A stretch of 64,000 bases of DNA from Lysinibacillus sp. B2A1 (GCA_002973635.1 CP027224.1:568501-632500); one strand, 5' to 3'. Counted from the first letter of the stretch, positions 46,183 to 54,895 are shown. A program made the numbers and translations. The notes: generated from the sequence alone by a model not told the origin.

Positions 46183-47379
46183 CTATTTTGAATGAATGAT
46201 ATTTGCGGCTTTTAGCTGTTTGATATGTTCATCTGTCATATGAAATGATTTTAAAATTTCCTCATTATGTTGCCCTAATGTTGGAGCGGCTTTTATTAGC
46301 TGTCCAGGGGTTTGAGAAAATTTCGCTGGGAATCCCAGTGTACGCATTGGCCCAGCCGTTGGATGCTCATAAGATAGGACCATACCGCGCTCCAAAATAT
46401 GAGGATCATTCAATGTTTGATCGTAGGAATAGATTGGGCTAGATGGTACACCATATTCATCTAAAAGCTGAAGCCAATATGCAGCTTTATGCTTGACCAA
46501 TTCACTTTCGATTTCTTCCTCCAATGCTTTAACATTTTGAGCTCGTAAGTAGTTTGACGCGAACAGTGGATTACTCAGCCAATCTGGTCGATTGACGACT
46601 TTCGTAGTGAAAATCTCCCATAGCTTTTGATTGCCTGCACCCACTAAAATATAATCATCCTGTGTTTTAAAACTCTGATAAGGTGCGGAGACACGATGCG
46701 CAGTACCTGTTCGCTCGGGTAGCTGGCCTTGCCCAAAGTACGCTGCAGCCTCCCAAACCGTCCATGCCAATCCAGATTCTACTAAGGAAACATCAATATA
46801 TTGCCCTTCACCGCTACGTAGCTTGTAAATATAGGCCATTAAAATAGACTGTAATGCTGTTTGAGCAGCCGCAATATCATTTACAGCAAAGCCAACCTTT
46901 ACTGGTTTGCCATCTGCTTCACCAGTCATATGCATTAAGCCACTAAGTCCTTGCGCCATAATATCGTAGCCGCCTTTTTGACTGTAAGGACCTGTTTGAC
47001 CATAACCTGAAATAGAGCAATAAATGAGACCATGATTAATTTCTTTTAATGTTGCATAATCAATTCCTAATTTTTTAGTGACGCCAGGCCGATAATTTTC
47101 CACAAGCACATCTACTGATTGTATAAGCTCCTTAAATAGCTCTAATCCCTCAGATGTTTTTAAATTTAAACAAACACCTTTTTTATTACGATTAACCATC
47201 ATGTACATATGGCTTTCTTCATTAATAAATGGACCCATTGTACGTGTGTCATCTCCATTGGGATACTTCTCAATTTTAATGACCTCAGCCCCCATATCTG
47301 CTAATACCATTGTGCAGTATGGACCAGCAAGCACCTGCGATAGATCAACAACTTTTAAGCCTTGTAATGCTTGATTCAT
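46183..47379 (-). CDS. class III CoA-transferase (CaiB/BaiF family)
   Basis: 398 residues. GLKVVDLSQVLAGPYCTMVL, LADMGAEVIKIE, VENYRPGVTKKLGIDY and the active-site Asp in GFAVNDIAAAQTAL (about 165-178) identify the family, which moves CoA between carboxylic acids. Its start overlaps the stop of the hydroxyacid oxidase gene by four bases (ATGA), so they are translated together. It is the last gene of the SAM-riboswitch operon. The substrate is unknown; a 2-hydroxy or sulfur-containing acid is suggested by context only. Confidence 0.88.
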   Translation of the reverse strand: MNQALQGLKVVDLSQVLAGPYCTMVLADMGAEVIKIEKYPNGDDTRTMGPFINEESHMYMMVNRNKKGVCLNLKTSEGLELFKELIQSVDVLVENYRPGVTKKLGIDYATLKEINHGLIYCSISGYGQTGPYSQKGGYDIMAQGLSGLMHMTGEADGKPVKVGFAVNDIAAAQTALQSILMAYIYKLRSGEGQYIDVSLVESGLAWTVWEAAAYFGQGQLPERTGTAHRVSAPYQSFKTQDDYILVGAGNQKLWEIFTTKVVNRPDWLSNPLFASNYLRAQNVKALEEEIESELVKHKAAYWLQLLDEYGVPSSPIYSYDQTLNDPHILERGMVLSYEHPTAGPMRTLGFPAKFSQTPGQLIKAAPTLGQHNEEILKSFHMTDEHIKQLKAANIIHSK

Positions 47380-48536
47380 TTTTCATCGACTCCATCTTTT
47401 TTCACTAAAGTAATATTTCGTAGTGCTGGAATGGAGGTTACTCCTGCTAATGCAATGGAAACTTTCAATTCATCGTATAGATTTGTCATGATTTTTTCGA
47501 CTCCTTGCTGTCCATCTAACGCTAGTCCATAGACAAAAGGACGACCAATTGCTACTGCATCTGCTCCTAAAGCAAGTGCTTTGAGGGCATCCATGCCACG
47601 ATACACGCCACTATCTAAAATAATAGGAATTTGTCCATTTACTGCTTTTACAATTGCAGGAAGCGCATCAAGTGATCCTACTACGCCATCCAACTGGCGA
47701 CCTCCATGATTTGAAACGATAATACCATCAATACCATTTTCTATAGCTAATTTTGCGTCTTCAGGATGTAGAATACCTTTTAATAGAATAGGAAGATTAG
47801 ATCGACGCTTTAATTCACGTACATTTTCCCAACTTAAGGTAGGATGGAAAACATTTTGCAACACACCTTGTACGTAGGATTCAAACGATTCATCCGGCAG
47901 AGAGGCCATAAACACGGGATCATTGATATAGTTACCTCTTGCATAGCCTAGCTTTAAAGGCGAAAATCGGTTGCGTACATCCTCTTCACGCCAGCCAAGC
48001 ATAACTGTATCGACTGTGAGGACGATTGCTTCAAAGCCAGCAGACTCTGCTCGAGCGGCCATACTATAAGCAATTTCCTCATTAGTAGACCAATATAACT
48101 GAAACCATTTTGTAGCAGTAGGGGCAGCTTGTGAAACATCCTCAAGTGCATAGCTAGAAACCGTACTTTGTATATAGGGTATTTTTAATTGTTGAGCAGC
48201 GCGAACAACCGCAAGCTCTCCATCATCATGCGCCATCTTATTCATACCAACTGGGGCAAATAACAATGGCGTTGGATATGTTTTTCCGAAAAGCTCAATT
48301 GAAGTATTAATACTTGAAACATCATTTAAAAAGCGGGGCACAATGGAGTATTTTTCAAAAGCTGCACGATTATTGCGCAATGTTTGTTCGCCACCAGCAC
48401 CTGAGCGTATGTATCCAAAAGGTCCAGCTTCCATTTTTTCCGCTACAGCCTTCTCTAAATCATCAAGACAAATGGGGAAGGGAGCTTGGGCAGTTATATT
48501 TTTTAATAGAAGGTCTCCATTAGTTGTTTTTGTCAT
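47376..48536 (-). CDS. FMN-dependent alpha-hydroxy-acid oxidase/dehydrogenase
   Basis: 386-residue TIM-barrel flavoenzyme of the lactate oxidase/glycolate oxidase family, soluble. The active-site signature SNHGGRQLDG (about 267-276) with the catalytic His and Arg, FAPVGMNKMAH, and DSGVYRGMDALKALALGADAVAIGR split over the C-terminal FMN site are intact. It oxidises a 2-hydroxy acid to a 2-oxo acid. Because the operon is under SAM-riboswitch control, methionine hydroxy analogue is an attractive but unproven substrate. Confidence 0.88.
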   Translation of the reverse strand: MTKTTNGDLLLKNITAQAPFPICLDDLEKAVAEKMEAGPFGYIRSGAGGEQTLRNNRAAFEKYSIVPRFLNDVSSINTSIELFGKTYPTPLLFAPVGMNKMAHDDGELAVVRAAQQLKIPYIQSTVSSYALEDVSQAAPTATKWFQLYWSTNEEIAYSMAARAESAGFEAIVLTVDTVMLGWREEDVRNRFSPLKLGYARGNYINDPVFMASLPDESFESYVQGVLQNVFHPTLSWENVRELKRRSNLPILLKGILHPEDAKLAIENGIDGIIVSNHGGRQLDGVVGSLDALPAIVKAVNGQIPIILDSGVYRGMDALKALALGADAVAIGRPFVYGLALDGQQGVEKIMTNLYDELKVSIALAGVTSIPALRNITLVKKDGVDEK

Positions 48537-48550
48537 CGTTACTACCTCAC

Positions 48551-49330
48551 TTATTTATTAAAAATAGGCTTTCTTTTATTTAAAAATGCCTGTATACCTT
48601 CGTTATAATCCTCTGCACTAAAGGAGTTGAGAATGATTTGAGCTAGCACATCATTTTCTTCATTTTCGCCATCTACAATAGCTTGGATAATTTTTTTAAT
48701 GCCTGCATTGGCCACAGATGATTTACTTAAGAGTTGCTCAGCGAATTGCTGTGTGGCATTTTCAATATCCTCTTGCTCATGTAGAGCAGTAATTAAGCCA
48801 ATGCTTTTTCCTTCTTCAGCTGTAAAAATATGTGCTGTGTATAAAATTTCTTTTGCCTTAGCAACTCCAACAATATTGATAAGACGTTTTGTACTTTCAA
48901 GATTATAGACAATGCCAATGTTTGCGGCAGTGATGCCTAGTTTACTTTTGGGTGTAGCAATTCTAAAATCGCAGGCGTTTGCTAACTCTAAGCCACCGCC
49001 AATCGCTAAGCCCTGTATCATAGCTATGGTTGGGTGCGGAAATTTATAGAGTGTATCAATTGCCTTTAATGCTAAATCATTATATGCCTTCGCGTTGTCA
49101 GCGGCATAACGAATATCTAAAAATTCACTAATATCTGCCCCCGAAGAAAAGGCTACTTCATTCACGCCGCGTACAATTAAAAGTTTAATAGAAGGGTCAG
49201 AGCTTAAATGACTAAGCTCATTCAAAATAGCCTGAAACATTTCCCTTGATAAAGAGTTACGTTTCTCAGGACGATTAATTACTAAAGTTGCTATATAACC
49301 ATTTTTCTCTATATAAATTTCCTTTGTCAC
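48551..49330 (-). CDS. crotonase-family protein (enoyl-CoA hydratase/isomerase-like)
   Basis: 259 residues. The oxyanion-hole segments EVAFSSGADISEF and IQGLAIGGGLELANACDFRI are present, including the first hydratase glutamate (GLEL). The second, which in crotonase lies before GxIPGAGGTQRL, is absent: the block reads LGITAANIGIVYNLESTKRL. Simple hydration is therefore doubtful; another crotonase-type reaction is likely. GTG start with GGAGG 6 bases upstream, 11 bases after metI, so it is co-transcribed with the methionine transporter. Confidence 0.82.
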   Translation of the reverse strand: MTKEIYIEKNGYIATLVINRPEKRNSLSREMFQAILNELSHLSSDPSIKLLIVRGVNEVAFSSGADISEFLDIRYAADNAKAYNDLALKAIDTLYKFPHPTIAMIQGLAIGGGLELANACDFRIATPKSKLGITAANIGIVYNLESTKRLINIVGVAKAKEILYTAHIFTAEEGKSIGLITALHEQEDIENATQQFAEQLLSKSSVANAGIKKIIQAIVDGENEENDVLAQIILNSFSAEDYNEGIQAFLNKRKPIFNK

Positions 49331-49341
49331 AGTGCTCCTCC

Positions 49342-50013
49342 TTAATCCTTCTTAAGTTTTGCTGCAAATCGATTGCCAATAGATTGAATACTCTGAACAA
49401 GGATGATTAAAATAAAGACGGTTGCATACATAACATCGACCTCATAGCGTAAATGACCATAACGGTAAGCAAGATCACCTAAACCACCCGCACCAACCAT
49501 ACCTGCCATTGCCGTTGCTCCAATAAGACCAATTGAGGCAATAGTTAAGCCTAAAATAATAGAAGGGCGAGCCTCGCGTAATAAAACATTCCAGATGATA
49601 TGACGACGTTTAATGCCCATTGCTGTATAAGCCTCTACAACACCTGGGTCCACTTCTAAAAGTGCTGTCTCCATCAGTCGTGCGATATAAGGTGCCGTAT
49701 AAACAACAAGTGGTACAATCACACCTTTCACACCAATAGTTGTCCCAACAATTAGTTTTGTAAACGGTAAAATAAAGAAGAGTAAAATGATAAATGGAAT
49801 AGAGCGAATTATATTAATGAATAAATTGAAAAATTGATAAAGAAATTTATTTTCGAAAGATTGACCAGGACGTGTTAAAACAATTAAAAGTCCTAATGGA
49901 ATTCCAATGACTATGGAAAAGAATAAAGAAATTCCGACCATTTGGAAGGTTTCGATAATTGATTTCCCAATTACATCTGACCAATCTGTAAAGAAGCTTT
50001 GAATACTATTCAT
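49342..50013 (-). CDS. metI: methionine ABC transporter permease
   Basis: 223 residues with five hydrophobic segments. The cytoplasmic EAA loop for contact with the ATPase reads YTAMGIKRRHIIWNVLLREA. Family members import D- and L-methionine. Its start overlaps the end of metN by 8 bases. The operon leader holds a SAM riboswitch, which fixes the substrate as methionine or a precursor. Confidence 0.92.
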   Translation of the reverse strand: MNSIQSFFTDWSDVIGKSIIETFQMVGISLFFSIVIGIPLGLLIVLTRPGQSFENKFLYQFFNLFINIIRSIPFIILLFFILPFTKLIVGTTIGVKGVIVPLVVYTAPYIARLMETALLEVDPGVVEAYTAMGIKRRHIIWNVLLREARPSIILGLTIASIGLIGATAMAGMVGAGGLGDLAYRYGHLRYEVDVMYATVFILIILVQSIQSIGNRFAAKLKKD

Positions 50014-51031
50014 TTTGTTCGCCTCCTAATTCTTCTACGGCTACGCCATTTTCGGTGAAATACGTTAATGCCTTTTGTACAATTTGTGCTTCACCATTCA
50101 AATGAACGACAATATTTCCGACAATGCCGTTTTTTAATTCAATAATATTGGCAGTTAAAATATTTGGCTGAACATCGTAAACTTTGCTGACCTCTGCCAA
50201 TAACGGTTTTCCAGTACTTTCGCCGAGAAATGTTAGACGAATAACACTCCCTGAAACATTGAGCTGCTGAATAAGGGAAAGAGATAGATTGCGCTGTGAA
50301 ATCGTGCTCAAGAACTTTCTCGTTGTTGGATGCTGTGGCTTCGCAAAAAGATCAATAGCTGAACCATATTCCACAACTTTCCCTGCTTCAAGAACAGATA
50401 CGTCATCGCAGATTTTTTGTATGACATTCATTTCATGCGTAATAAGTAATATAGTAATGCCCAGCTCACGATTAATTTTCAATAGTAGTTCAAGAATGGC
50501 TTCTGTTGTTTCTGGATCAAGTGCACTAGTCGCTTCATCACTTAGTAAGATTTCAGGTTCTTGTGCCAACGCACGTGCAATAGCAACACGTTGTTTTTGA
50601 CCACCTGAAAGCTGACTTGGAAAGCTCTCTAATTTTTCTGTTAAGCCAACAATTTCAGCATATTTCGCCACACGATTTTTCACTTCGGTATCGTTATAGC
50701 CAAGTAGCTTTAATGGGACAGCTATATTGTTATAAACGGTTGCTGTTTTTAAGAGATTAAAATGCTGAAAAATCATCCCGATTTTTTGACGAGTCTTACG
50801 AAGATCATTAAGGGAAAGGGAAGTAATATCCACATTGTTGATCCAAACTTTTCCTGCAGTTGGGCGTTCCAATAGGTTAACACAGCGAATAAGTGTGCTT
50901 TTACCTGCACCACTATAGCCAATGACTCCATGAATTTCACCTTTTTTAACATGAAGGTTAATCCCATCAACTGCTCTGACAATACCTTTTTTTGTTTTAA
51001 ATTCTTTGGATATATTTTTTAACCGAATCAT
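50006..51031 (-). CDS. metN: methionine ABC transporter ATP-binding protein
   Basis: 341 residues. ABC domain with Walker A GYSGAGKST (about 37-45), signature LSGGQKQRVAIARAL (about 141) and Walker B LLSDEATSALDP, then a C-terminal NIL domain (about 265-341) that binds methionine and causes trans-inhibition. GAAAGGAG precedes the ATG. A hairpin lies in the 131-base gap after metQ. Confidence 0.93.
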   Translation of the reverse strand: MIRLKNISKEFKTKKGIVRAVDGINLHVKKGEIHGVIGYSGAGKSTLIRCVNLLERPTAGKVWINNVDITSLSLNDLRKTRQKIGMIFQHFNLLKTATVYNNIAVPLKLLGYNDTEVKNRVAKYAEIVGLTEKLESFPSQLSGGQKQRVAIARALAQEPEILLSDEATSALDPETTEAILELLLKINRELGITILLITHEMNVIQKICDDVSVLEAGKVVEYGSAIDLFAKPQHPTTRKFLSTISQRNLSLSLIQQLNVSGSVIRLTFLGESTGKPLLAEVSKVYDVQPNILTANIIELKNGIVGNIVVHLNGEAQIVQKALTYFTENGVAVEELGGEQNE

Positions 51032-51047
51032 ATGGATGTCTCCTTTC

Positions 51048-51096
51048 TAAAAAGCAAGAATCTGCTCGCTTTCCCAGAGGAGTCTCGCAGATTCTC
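51048..51096 (-). terminator. attenuator-like hairpin between metQ and metN
   Basis: On the minus strand, GAATCTGC and GCAGATTC pair (8 bp, 21-nt loop) and a T-rich tract follows before the metN ribosome site. Partial termination here would give more binding protein than ATPase. Confidence 0.55.
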
Positions 51097-51162
51097 TATT
51101 TTATCCTGCATTTAAACTAATAATCTGTGGAAAATCCCTGCTGATTAAAGTTTCACTACTGT

Positions 51163-51996
51163 TTACCAGCTTGCAATGACAGATCCTTTAAATTCATCTT
51201 CAATAAATTTACGTACTTCATCAGATTGATAAGCTTCAACGAATTTTTTAATGGTTGGATCGTTCTCATTTTCGGCACGTACTACAATATAGTTTACATA
51301 AGGAGAGTCAGTAGATTCTAAAAGGATAGAATCCTCTTTAGGATTAATGCCAGCCTCAAGCGCAAAGTTTGTATTAATAGCCGCTACATCAACCTCACTA
51401 AGCTGCTTTGGAATTTGTGCAGCCTCTAACTCTATGAATTTTAAATTTTTCTTGTTTTCCTCAACATCACGGATAGACGCTGTTAGGCCAGCACCTTCTT
51501 TTAATTTAATAAAGCCAGCCTCTTGCAGGACGAACAGCGCACGAGCACCGTTTGTTGGATCATTTGGTAAACCAAATGTTGCACCGTCCGGTATTTCATC
51601 AAAAGATTTATATTTTTCAGAGTAAACACCCATTGGATTCAGAATAGTTTTTCCTACTGGTACTAAGTCTGTATCATGATCTTTATTAAAAGTATCTAAG
51701 AAAGGCTTGTGCTGATAGCTGTTTGCATCAAGATCACCTTCAGCTAACGAGGTATTAGGTAAAACATAATCAGAGAAGGATTTAAGCTCTACTTCCAGGC
51801 CTTTTTCCTTTGCCACTTTTGCCGCAACCTCTGCAATTTGTTCATGTGGACCAGAAGTAACACCTACTACGATCTTATTTTCATCAATAGCCTTACCTTG
51901 ATCGCCTTTACTATCTTCTTTTGTACCACAGCCTACTAATGCTGCTGCTAATGTAAAACCTGCTAAGCCTAATAAAAATTTGTTTCGTTTCTTCAT
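51163..51996 (-). CDS. metQ: methionine-binding lipoprotein
   Basis: 277 residues, NlpA/MetQ family, membrane-anchored substrate-binding protein of the methionine transporter. The signal peptide ends in the lipobox LVGC (Cys23). The body has VGVTSGPHEQIAEVA, LEVELKSFSDYVLPNTSLAE and LDANSYQHKPFLD, all conserved. The start is the ATG at 51996 with GGAGG 8 bases upstream. In B. subtilis the order is metN-metP-metQ; here metQ comes first after the riboswitch. Confidence 0.93.
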   Translation of the reverse strand: MKKRNKFLLGLAGFTLAAALVGCGTKEDSKGDQGKAIDENKIVVGVTSGPHEQIAEVAAKVAKEKGLEVELKSFSDYVLPNTSLAEGDLDANSYQHKPFLDTFNKDHDTDLVPVGKTILNPMGVYSEKYKSFDEIPDGATFGLPNDPTNGARALFVLQEAGFIKLKEGAGLTASIRDVEENKKNLKFIELEAAQIPKQLSEVDVAAINTNFALEAGINPKEDSILLESTDSPYVNYIVVRAENENDPTIKKFVEAYQSDEVRKFIEDEFKGSVIASW

Positions 51997-52034
51997 GAAA
52001 ATGACCTCCAAAGTTTGTTGTATCGATTTTTAAA

Positions 52035-52069
52035 AATAAAAAAACTCTCTTATAAACTAAGAGAGGCTC
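52035..52069 (-). terminator. SAM-riboswitch expression-platform terminator
   Basis: On the minus strand CCTCTCTTA pairs with TAAGAGAG and is followed by seven T residues. Part of this stem competes with the riboswitch P1 3' strand (GATAAGAGAG), the classic S-box arrangement. Confidence 0.85.
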
Positions 52070-52079
52070 ATGAAAAAAC

Positions 52080-52192
52080 GTCCTCTCTTATCTATCAAAC
52101 GATGATCGTTTGCAGGATTTAGCACCTTCCTTTAAAAAGGAGGTTGCCGAGCTTCATAGGGCCAGTCCCTCAGCTACTCTTGATAAGAGATA
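52080..52192 (-). ncRNA. SAM (S-box) riboswitch
   Basis: On the minus strand the leader shows the S-box consensus: P1 strand TCTTATCAAGAG, GCTGAGGGACTGGCCC, TATGAAGCTCGGCAACC, AAGGTGCTAAATCCTGC and the returning P1 strand GATAAGAGAG. When SAM is high the aptamer forms and the terminator at 52035-52069 stops transcription of metQ and the genes behind it. Confidence 0.95.
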
Positions 52193-52221
52193 TATAGTAT
52201 TTTTATAAATCCGATAGAACT

Positions 52222-52250
52222 AATATAAATTATAGGTTATTATTAGTCAA
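52222..52250 (-). promoter_or_regulatory. sigma-A promoter of the SAM-riboswitch operon
   Basis: On the minus strand TTGACT (52250-52245), a 17-base spacer and TATATT (52227-52222) lie about 30 bases before the aptamer. Confidence 0.75.
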
Positions 52251-52411
52251 TAAATATTTTAATTTTTTATTTAATTTTGATTTAATGGATGTTTGTATGT
52301 CCGCTGAATCAGGTAAAGCCCCAGAGGATGTCATGAATTTTATGGAGGAACTTATCGAGTGAGCTATATTTGGTAACGATAATAAATGTATAAGCAAAAA
52401 GAGGTGTATAG

Positions 52412-52915
52412 ATGTCTATAAGAGTAAATTATGGAGTTGGAGCATTTGGAAAAGTGATTAGTGCTCGTATTTTAATGGGAACTGATATTATCGAGGGTAT
52501 AGAGGCTATCTGTCAAGAGAACGATATTGAGTCGGCTACCCTTGTTAGCTGTATTGGCAGTTTTCAAAAAAGTAGTTTTGTTTATTTAGTACCAGATGAG
52601 ACATCTAAAATCAATGTCCGTTTCTGTGAAGTGGTTAAAAAAGAGGGCCCGCTTGAATTTATTCAAGGTGCTGGTGTTGTGTGTAAACGTGATGGGGAAT
52701 ATGAGACACATCTTCATGGATCAATGAGTGATCAATGGGGCCAAGTATCGGGAGGACATTTGGTGAAGGGGGGGAATATTGTGATTACAGCCGATATCGT
52801 TTTAGCAGAGGTACAGGGCATTCAGCATATTCGCCAATTTGATGATGAAACAGGACATGTTCAATTTTATCCCTTAGAAAAAGACTTACAGAGTCCAAGA
52901 AAGATTGAGAAATGA
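52412..52915 (+). CDS. PPC/DUF296 domain protein
   Basis: 167-residue protein of the PPC (plants and prokaryotes conserved, DUF296) family, usually annotated as DNA-binding. The C-terminal HLHGSMSDQWGQVSGGHLVK and the metal-site histidines (HLHG, GGHL) are typical, as is the trimer-forming beta core. Bacterial members are small, trimeric and of unknown role. AAGAGGTG precedes the ATG; a terminator follows. It is divergent from the met operon. Confidence 0.8.
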   Translation: MSIRVNYGVGAFGKVISARILMGTDIIEGIEAICQENDIESATLVSCIGSFQKSSFVYLVPDETSKINVRFCEVVKKEGPLEFIQGAGVVCKRDGEYETHLHGSMSDQWGQVSGGHLVKGGNIVITADIVLAEVQGIQHIRQFDDETGHVQFYPLEKDLQSPRKIEK

Positions 52916-52954
52916 AAAAACTGTTCTATGGCATTGCTGTAGAACAGTTTTTTT
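52915..52954 (+). terminator. terminator of the PPC-domain gene
   Basis: Stem AAAAAACTGTTCTA with its complement and an 11-nt loop; the 3' arm ends in a T-run. Confidence 0.88.
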
Positions 52955-52975
52955 GAATTTGATTATATCAATTAT

Positions 52976-53640
52976 TCCTCGGCATAATTGCGTCCAGAAT
53001 CGGCTTTGTGCTAAGGCCAGCGTGATGCAGGCAGTTAGCCGTTATCGCATGGATGCGATACATCCTTTATTAACTCCTTTTCGATTCTGTGACATCCGCC
53101 AGAGGCTTTGGGCCAACAGATGTTTTTTGTGCGAAAGCATAGTGCTAACGCAGCGGCAGCAACTTGATGTTGGTCACTCAGTCGTGTGTTGTTGTTGCTG
53201 TCGCTTCGCTTTCGCACAGATAAAACCATGTTGCTGTCGCTTCGCTTTCGCACAGATAAAACCATGTTGCTGTCGCTTCGCTTTCGCACAGATAAAACCA
53301 TGTTGCTGTCGCTTCGCTTTCGCACAGATAAAACCATGTTGCTGTCGCTTCGCTTTCGCACAGATAAAACCATGTTGCTGTCGCTTCGCTTTCGCACAGA
53401 TAAAACCATGTTGCTGTCGCTTCGCTTTCGCACAGATAAAACCGTGTTGCTGTCGCTTCGCTTTCGCACAGATAAAACCGTGTTGCTGTCGCTTCGCTTT
53501 CGCACAGATAAATTGCCATAGGACGTGGAGTTCTTAGACTGATTTCTCTATTTCAGCGGGTGTTTGGACACCTCTGAAAAGAGCTTAAATTCGCATTCAT
53601 CTCACCACCTATAGAGGTGGGAGACTTCTACTGAAAGAAG
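52976..53640. repeat. dispersed structured element, copy A5, expanded by modules
   Basis: Opposite orientation to A1 and A3. It contains CGGCATAATTGCGTCC, the GAATCG/CGATTC stem, GGGCCAACA and TGATGTTGGTC split by a module (about 53119-53160), ACTCAGTC (53178-53185), then nine 36-bp modules, TTGCCATAGGACGTGG, GACTGATT, the GTGTTTGGACACC hairpin and CACCACCTATAGAGGTGG. Its right end runs into the 3' end of the aminotransferase gene. Confidence 0.72.
53193..53513. repeat. tandem array of nine 36-bp units
   Basis: TCGCTTCGCTTTCGCACAGA recurs at 53201, 53237 and so on to 53489, exactly 36 bp apart (nine copies); the last two units differ by one base (CCGTG for CCATG). Single relatives of the unit are at 13450-13520, 23215 and 29855. 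All frames stay open because 36 is divisible by 3; the deduced 12-residue repeats are not credible proteins. Confidence 0.85.
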
Positions 53641-54803
53641 TTAAATAAATTTAATTGTTCGATTCGATTTATGGCTTCACGTAAACGCTCTTCGCTTACA
53701 AGTAAGCCAACGCGGACATAGCCCTCACCATATTGTCCAAAGCCATTTCCTGCTGCTACAGCAATATCTGCCTTGTCGAGTAAGAGATCTGCAAATTGTT
53801 CACTTGTATAGCCTACTGGAACGGGGAGCCATGCAAAAAAAGAGCCCTTAGGTGCAGTTACATGCCAGCCAATACGCTGAGCCTCTTCGATTAGGACATT
53901 TCGTCGACGTTCATAAGTGGCTCTGAGCTCGTCTGCACATTCCTGTGATGCTGAGAGTGCAATCGCCGCTGCTTGTTGTACAGCAGGGAATTGACTGCAA
54001 AAAAGGTGATCTTGTATTAGATTGATAGCAGCAATAATATCAGCATTCCCAACTGCAAAGCCAATGCGCCAGCCTGCCATATTGTATGTTTTGGATAGTG
54101 TATACATTTCAATCCCAACATCTTTAGCACCATCTGCCTGTAGGAAGCTAACAGGTTTGTTTCCATCAAATCCAATTGCCCCATAGGCAAAATCATGTGA
54201 AACGATGATATTATGCTCTTTTGCAAAGCGAACGGTTTCCTCGAAAAATTCAATTGTTGCAGTACCACCAGTTGGATTATTAGGGTAATTCAGATATAGA
54301 AGTTTCGCCTGTTCTTTTATACTATCAGATAAAGCTGTGTAATCGGGAAGGAAGCTATTCTCTGCAAAAAGTGGCAGTACTTCAAAATTTACATCCCCTA
54401 ATACAACCCCTGATAAGTAATCAGGATAGCCAGGATCGGGTAATAGCATTGTATCCCCAGGATTTAATATAGCTAAAGGTAATTCAACAAGGCCGATTTT
54501 TGTACCACCGAGAATAGCCACTTCTGTGTCAGGATCAATGTCTACATTGTATTCACGTTTGTAGAAATTGGCTGCAGCCTGGCGTAATTCAGCAATGCCG
54601 CGAAACGGTGGATATTTATGATTAAGGGGATTTTCAGCTGCCTCCTGTAGAGCCTTAATAATATGTGGAGGAGTAGGTTGATCAGGATTTCCCTGACCTA
54701 GATTAATAACATCACGACCTTCAGCTAAGGCAGCATTTACTTTTTGCACAAGTGCTGCAAAAAACTGAGTTGGGAGTTGCTGTAGTTTTTTTGAGAATTC
54801 CAT
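53628..54803 (-). CDS. mtnE: PLP-dependent aminotransferase (MtnE-like, methionine salvage type)
   Basis: 391-residue fold-type I aminotransferase. The N-terminus (LQQLPTQFFAALVQKVNAAL, then INLGQGNPDQPTPPHII), YLNYPNNPTGGTA and the PLP lysine in MYTLSKTYNMAGWRIGF (about 235) closely follow Bacillus MtnE, the glutamine transaminase that turns 2-oxo-4-methylthiobutyrate into methionine. Start at the ATG 54803 with AAGGTG 7 bases upstream. Its last codons (LFNFFQ, stop) lie in repeat element A5, so the natural C-terminus may have been replaced. Confidence 0.75.
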   Translation of the reverse strand: MEFSKKLQQLPTQFFAALVQKVNAALAEGRDVINLGQGNPDQPTPPHIIKALQEAAENPLNHKYPPFRGIAELRQAAANFYKREYNVDIDPDTEVAILGGTKIGLVELPLAILNPGDTMLLPDPGYPDYLSGVVLGDVNFEVLPLFAENSFLPDYTALSDSIKEQAKLLYLNYPNNPTGGTATIEFFEETVRFAKEHNIIVSHDFAYGAIGFDGNKPVSFLQADGAKDVGIEMYTLSKTYNMAGWRIGFAVGNADIIAAINLIQDHLFCSQFPAVQQAAAIALSASQECADELRATYERRRNVLIEEAQRIGWHVTAPKGSFFAWLPVPVGYTSEQFADLLLDKADIAVAAGNGFGQYGEGYVRVGLLVSEERLREAINRIEQLNLFNFFQ

Positions 54804-54859
54804 GCACATTCACCTTTTTCAGAATATAATAATTATTGTTAAAGAATATGATGCAAATA

Positions 54860-54895
54860 CTATTACTTTTTTTACTAATTGTCTAGACCCTTTAT
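54860..54895. repeat. left copy of a 36-bp direct repeat (attL-like)
   Basis: Starts CTATTACTTTTTTTACTAAT and ends GTCTAGACCCTTTAT. An identical copy is at 58141-58176, and similarity continues, weaker, for about 40 bases. The pair brackets a 3.3-kb segment that begins with an integrase remnant, as expected of attL/attR. Confidence 0.75.

Noticed and set aside
53193..53513. CRISPR array
   Set aside because: The units are contiguous and identical with no unique spacers, and there are no cas genes.
53035..53521. Long open frames on both strands in the 36-bp array, encoding 12-residue repeats such as CESEATATWFYL
   Set aside because: They exist only because the unit length is a multiple of three; no ribosome site, open in several frames at once, and the units are pieces of a non-coding element.
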